DNA from: Lachnospiraceae bacterium
GTDB lineage: Bacteria; Bacillota; Clostridia; Lachnospirales; Lachnospiraceae
Length of the DNA stretch: 8,139 bases
Assembly: GCA_015057205.1 (NCBI GenBank)
Contig: SVEW01000045.1
Location: 1 to 8,139 of the forward strand
Reading direction: 5' to 3'
The position numbers and the translations under genes were made by a program. The notes under the pieces are model-generated. The model worked only from the letters and a program-made list of their open reading frames with translations, was not told the DNA's origin and made no database searches. Shown here piece after piece: positions 6,313-8,139 of the stretch (positions within the stretch are counted from its first letter, which is position 1; every line of letters starts with the position of its first letter).

Positions 6313-6899
6313 TGAAAAAAGCGAAACGATTGATTGCAACGCTTTTTATAGTAGTCGGAGCCGTATTATTACTCGGCTCCGTTGCTGTAAGTGTAATGCA
6401 ATATCAAAGCAAGAAAATACAGGTAAAACAGTTTCATAAAGTGATGCACGAGGTAAGGGCTGCCAAGGAAAGGGGAAATAAGCCGAAAAAGGTGAAACTG
6501 CCACAGGGGGTTTTGTATGTGTTACGCATCCCTAAGATTGATACGGAAGATCCGGTGAAGGAAGGCGTCAGCAAGAGCGCGTTGGCCGCTGCCCTAGGAC
6601 ATGAAAGTAGTACGGTTAATCCCGGCGAAACGGGAAATTGTGTCATTGCAGGTCATCGTAATTATACCTTTGGTAAATTTTTTAACCGCCTGGATGAGGT
6701 GGAGTGCGGGGATCGGATTTATATCGATACGCCGGAAGAAACATATACTTATCAGGTACAATCGGTTAAGGTGGTGGAACCTACGGAGATTTCTATTCTG
6801 GAAAATACATCGGAGGAACAATTGACATTGTATACCTGCACACCAATTTATATTGCGACCCATCGGCTGGTTGTAATTGCAAAACGAATTAAGGAATAG
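6312..6899 (+). CDS. Sortase, class D-like
   Basis: A 195-residue membrane-tethered cysteine transpeptidase that should cut the neighbouring adhesin at LAQTG and attach it to peptidoglycan. One N-terminal membrane segment (about 7-29) is followed by a sortase core from about residue 67. The triad is visible: His115 in AGHRNYTFG, Cys176 in TLYTCTP and Arg185 in THRLVV. IPKI (73-76) and PGETGN (104-109) are also typical. There is no C-terminal membrane segment and no obvious DPW/DPF lid, which argues against a pilin-polymerising class C enzyme; class D is my best fit, with class E-like specificity possible given the substrate motif. Its ATG shares one base with the adhesin stop (TAATG). The sequence upstream has only a weak AAGAAAG-like ribosome site, so translational coupling is likely. 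A perfect inverted repeat lies within its early codons (6356-6381). Confidence 0.93.
   Translation: MKKAKRLIATLFIVVGAVLLLGSVAVSVMQYQSKKIQVKQFHKVMHEVRAAKERGNKPKKVKLPQGVLYVLRIPKIDTEDPVKEGVSKSALAAALGHESSTVNPGETGNCVIAGHRNYTFGKFFNRLDEVECGDRIYIDTPEETYTYQVQSVKVVEPTEISILENTSEEQLTLYTCTPIYIATHRLVVIAKRIKE
6356..6381 (+). repeat. Perfect inverted repeat inside the sortase 5' coding region
   Basis: CGGAGCCG (6356-6363) is exactly complementary to CGGCTCCG (6374-6381) with a ten-base AT-rich loop. It lies about 44 bases into the sortase gene, in codons of the membrane segment. No T-run follows, so it is not a canonical terminator, but it could form a stable mRNA hairpin. Confidence 0.6.
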
Positions 6900-6901
6900 T
6901 G

Positions 6902-6930
6902 AAGAGTTGCCTTGTGCAGCTCTTTTTTCT
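6902..6930 (+). terminator. Rho-independent terminator of the adhesin-sortase operon
   Basis: GAGTTGC (6904-6910) pairs with GCAGCTC (6916-6922), with one G-U pair and a five-base loop; two A-T pairs extend the base and six Ts follow (6923-6928). It begins three bases after the sortase stop. Confidence 0.88.
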
Positions 6931-6940
6931 TTGGTACAAT
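6912..6940 (+). promoter_or_regulatory. Promoter of the transglutaminase-like gene
   Basis: TACAAT (6935-6940) is preceded by TGG, an extended -10. Seventeen bases upstream is TTGTGC (6912-6917), a weak -35 that falls in the loop and 3' stem of the preceding terminator. Transcription would start near 6947, with AAAGGAG at 6955-6961 six bases before the ATG. Confidence 0.65.
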
Positions 6941-6967
6941 AAAAGGATAATTGGAAAGGAGTTATTT

Positions 6968-8139
6968 ATGGGAAGAAGAATCGTTAGTTTGGTGTGTGTA
7001 TTGTGCCTGGCAGTGTCGGGCATTGGATTGGTCAATCACCCCCTGGAGGTAAAAGCAGCAAAGAAGCTAACCATTCAGGTTAAGAATGCCGATACCGATC
7101 CAAAGGTAACCTGGAAGAAGATATCCGGAGCGACGGGCTATGTGGTATATCGCAGAATGCCATCGGAGAACGCTTTTGCCAAAGTGGCTACGGTAAGAAA
7201 GTGTTCGTATGTCGATTACAAATGGGAGCCTAAGTATGCCATGGACGGAAAGGGTATTTGGTACAAGGTGCGGTCCTATCGGGTGAAGAATGGAAAGCGG
7301 GTGTACAGCGCTTTTTCGAAACAAAAGCACTGGAACTTGCGTGTTATTAATAAAGAAACGTATTTGCGCAGCTATTTGAAGCGTACTGCAAAAAATAAGC
7401 ATAAGGAGCGGATGTGCTTTTTGACCGGGGTGAATTTTTCAATGGAAACAGTAAGCGCGGCATATAAAGATGCTTTTCTTTCTGTCGGTTATCTCGGTAC
7501 ATTGAAGAGTATGAAAAGCGCTTACTATGGTATTTACAAAATTGTAAATTTACGCATTGACCGTAGTGATTTGACAAAGGTGAAGTTGGTAAAATCGGAA
7601 AAAGACTTTTATAAAAAGGCTTTTCGACTGATGAAGACAGACGATTACAAGACCCGTCTATATTCCAAGACTGTAAATTATCGTAAGCTGTTTGAGACAG
7701 TGTGTTATCAGCATCCGGAGTATCTGCATGGCAAAGAGCCGGTTATTAGTAAGGACGAAAAGAGTTATTGGTTTGAGCCCTATGCAAATTATACGAAAGA
7801 ACAGATTAAGAAAGAAAATGCACAGATGCGAAAAGTGGCAAGGCAGATTATTTCAGTGATTTTAAAGCCGGCAATGAATGAACGGCAGAAACTTTTGGCT
7901 ATTCATAATTATCTTGTGGTAACGACGGAGTATGATACGGAGGCACAGGCCACCAGGGCGCGAAACTCGAATCCTACCCACAATGCCTATGGATGTCTGG
8001 TTTTACACAAGTGTGTGTGTGACGGTTATGCGGCAGCCTTTAATTTGTTGGCATCCTATGCAAAGATTCCGGCAATTTCTGTGGCGGCCAACGGACATGC
8101 ATGGAATTACGTAAAGATGGGCAATCGGAATTGTTATGT
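6968..8139 (+). CDS. Secreted transglutaminase-like protein with Fn3-like domain (3' partial)
   Basis: The frame is open from the ATG at 6968 to the window edge, giving 390 residues. Residues 1-30 are a clear signal peptide (RR at 3-4, hydrophobic core 5-22, likely cut after VKA-30). Residues 34-118 resemble a fibronectin type III domain (VTWKKISGATGYVVYRR, then YKVRSYRVKNGK). Residues 120-300 are Lys/Tyr-rich and I do not recognise them. From about 303 comes a transglutaminase-like papain-fold core: Cys351 in CVCDGYAAAF, then His377 in GHAWNYV. The expected Asp of the triad lies past the edge, so activity cannot be confirmed. Such secreted bacterial proteins may be peptidases, crosslinking enzymes or inactive binders; the sequence does not decide. 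It has its own promoter and a good ribosome site, directly behind the sortase operon, which suggests but does not prove a cell-surface role alongside the adhesin. Confidence 0.87.
   Translation, partial: MGRRIVSLVCVLCLAVSGIGLVNHPLEVKAAKKLTIQVKNADTDPKVTWKKISGATGYVVYRRMPSENAFAKVATVRKCSYVDYKWEPKYAMDGKGIWYKVRSYRVKNGKRVYSAFSKQKHWNLRVINKETYLRSYLKRTAKNKHKERMCFLTGVNFSMETVSAAYKDAFLSVGYLGTLKSMKSAYYGIYKIVNLRIDRSDLTKVKLVKSEKDFYKKAFRLMKTDDYKTRLYSKTVNYRKLFETVCYQHPEYLHGKEPVISKDEKSYWFEPYANYTKEQIKKENAQMRKVARQIISVILKPAMNERQKLLAIHNYLVVTTEYDTEAQATRARNSNPTHNAYGCLVLHKCVCDGYAAAFNLLASYAKIPAISVAANGHAWNYVKMGNRNCY

Noticed and set aside
8011..8020. (GT)5 tract just before and at the catalytic Cys codon of the transglutaminase-like gene, possible slippage site
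   Set aside because: Five dinucleotide units are short for phase variation and the residues coded are the conserved Cys-Val-Cys.

Overview
The window looks like a chromosomal stretch of a low-to-moderate GC Gram-positive anaerobe, most likely a member of the Clostridia (Lachnospiraceae-like). This rests on strong AAAGGAG-type ribosome sites, TTGACA/TATAAT promoters, U-tract terminators, a sortase-anchored wall protein and a transaldolase of the Bacillota TalC type. The species cannot be named from the sequence alone. All credible genes are on the + strand, and there is no gene-free stretch over 300 bases.

Left part (1-1940), housekeeping: the 3' portion of a spermidine-synthase-like SAM-dependent methyltransferase fold protein enters from the left edge. 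After a good extended -10 promoter comes a 217-residue transaldolase, then a 106-residue MazG-like nucleotide pyrophosphohydrolase. A strong hairpin terminator closes this group.

Centre (1943-6930), surface protein and its sortase: a near-consensus promoter drives a two-gene operon. The first gene encodes a 1,422-residue secreted, wall-anchored protein. In order it has a signal peptide, an acidic-then-basic low-complexity segment, an N-terminal beta-rich region, five diverged tandem modules resembling Cna A-region (collagen-adhesin N2) isopeptide domains, three SpaA/CnaB-like domains, a Gly/Ser/Thr/Pro/Lys-rich wall-spanning tail and a sorting signal with the unusual motif LAQTG. The second gene overlaps the first by one base (TAATG) and encodes a class D-like sortase, the obvious candidate to anchor it. 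A terminator ends the operon.

Right part (6912-8139): a promoter whose -35 lies in the loop of that terminator starts a secreted protein with a fibronectin type III-like domain and a transglutaminase-like papain-fold core. The catalytic Cys and His are visible; the gene runs off the right edge before the expected Asp.

Taken together, the centre and right part form a plausible cell-surface module: a self-crosslinked adhesin stalk, its dedicated sortase and a secreted transglutaminase-fold enzyme. The individual families are known. The least ordinary features are the five-fold K/D/N triad with constant spacing, the LAQTG motif paired with this sortase, and the adjoining transglutaminase-fold protein, whose link to the adhesin is inference only.
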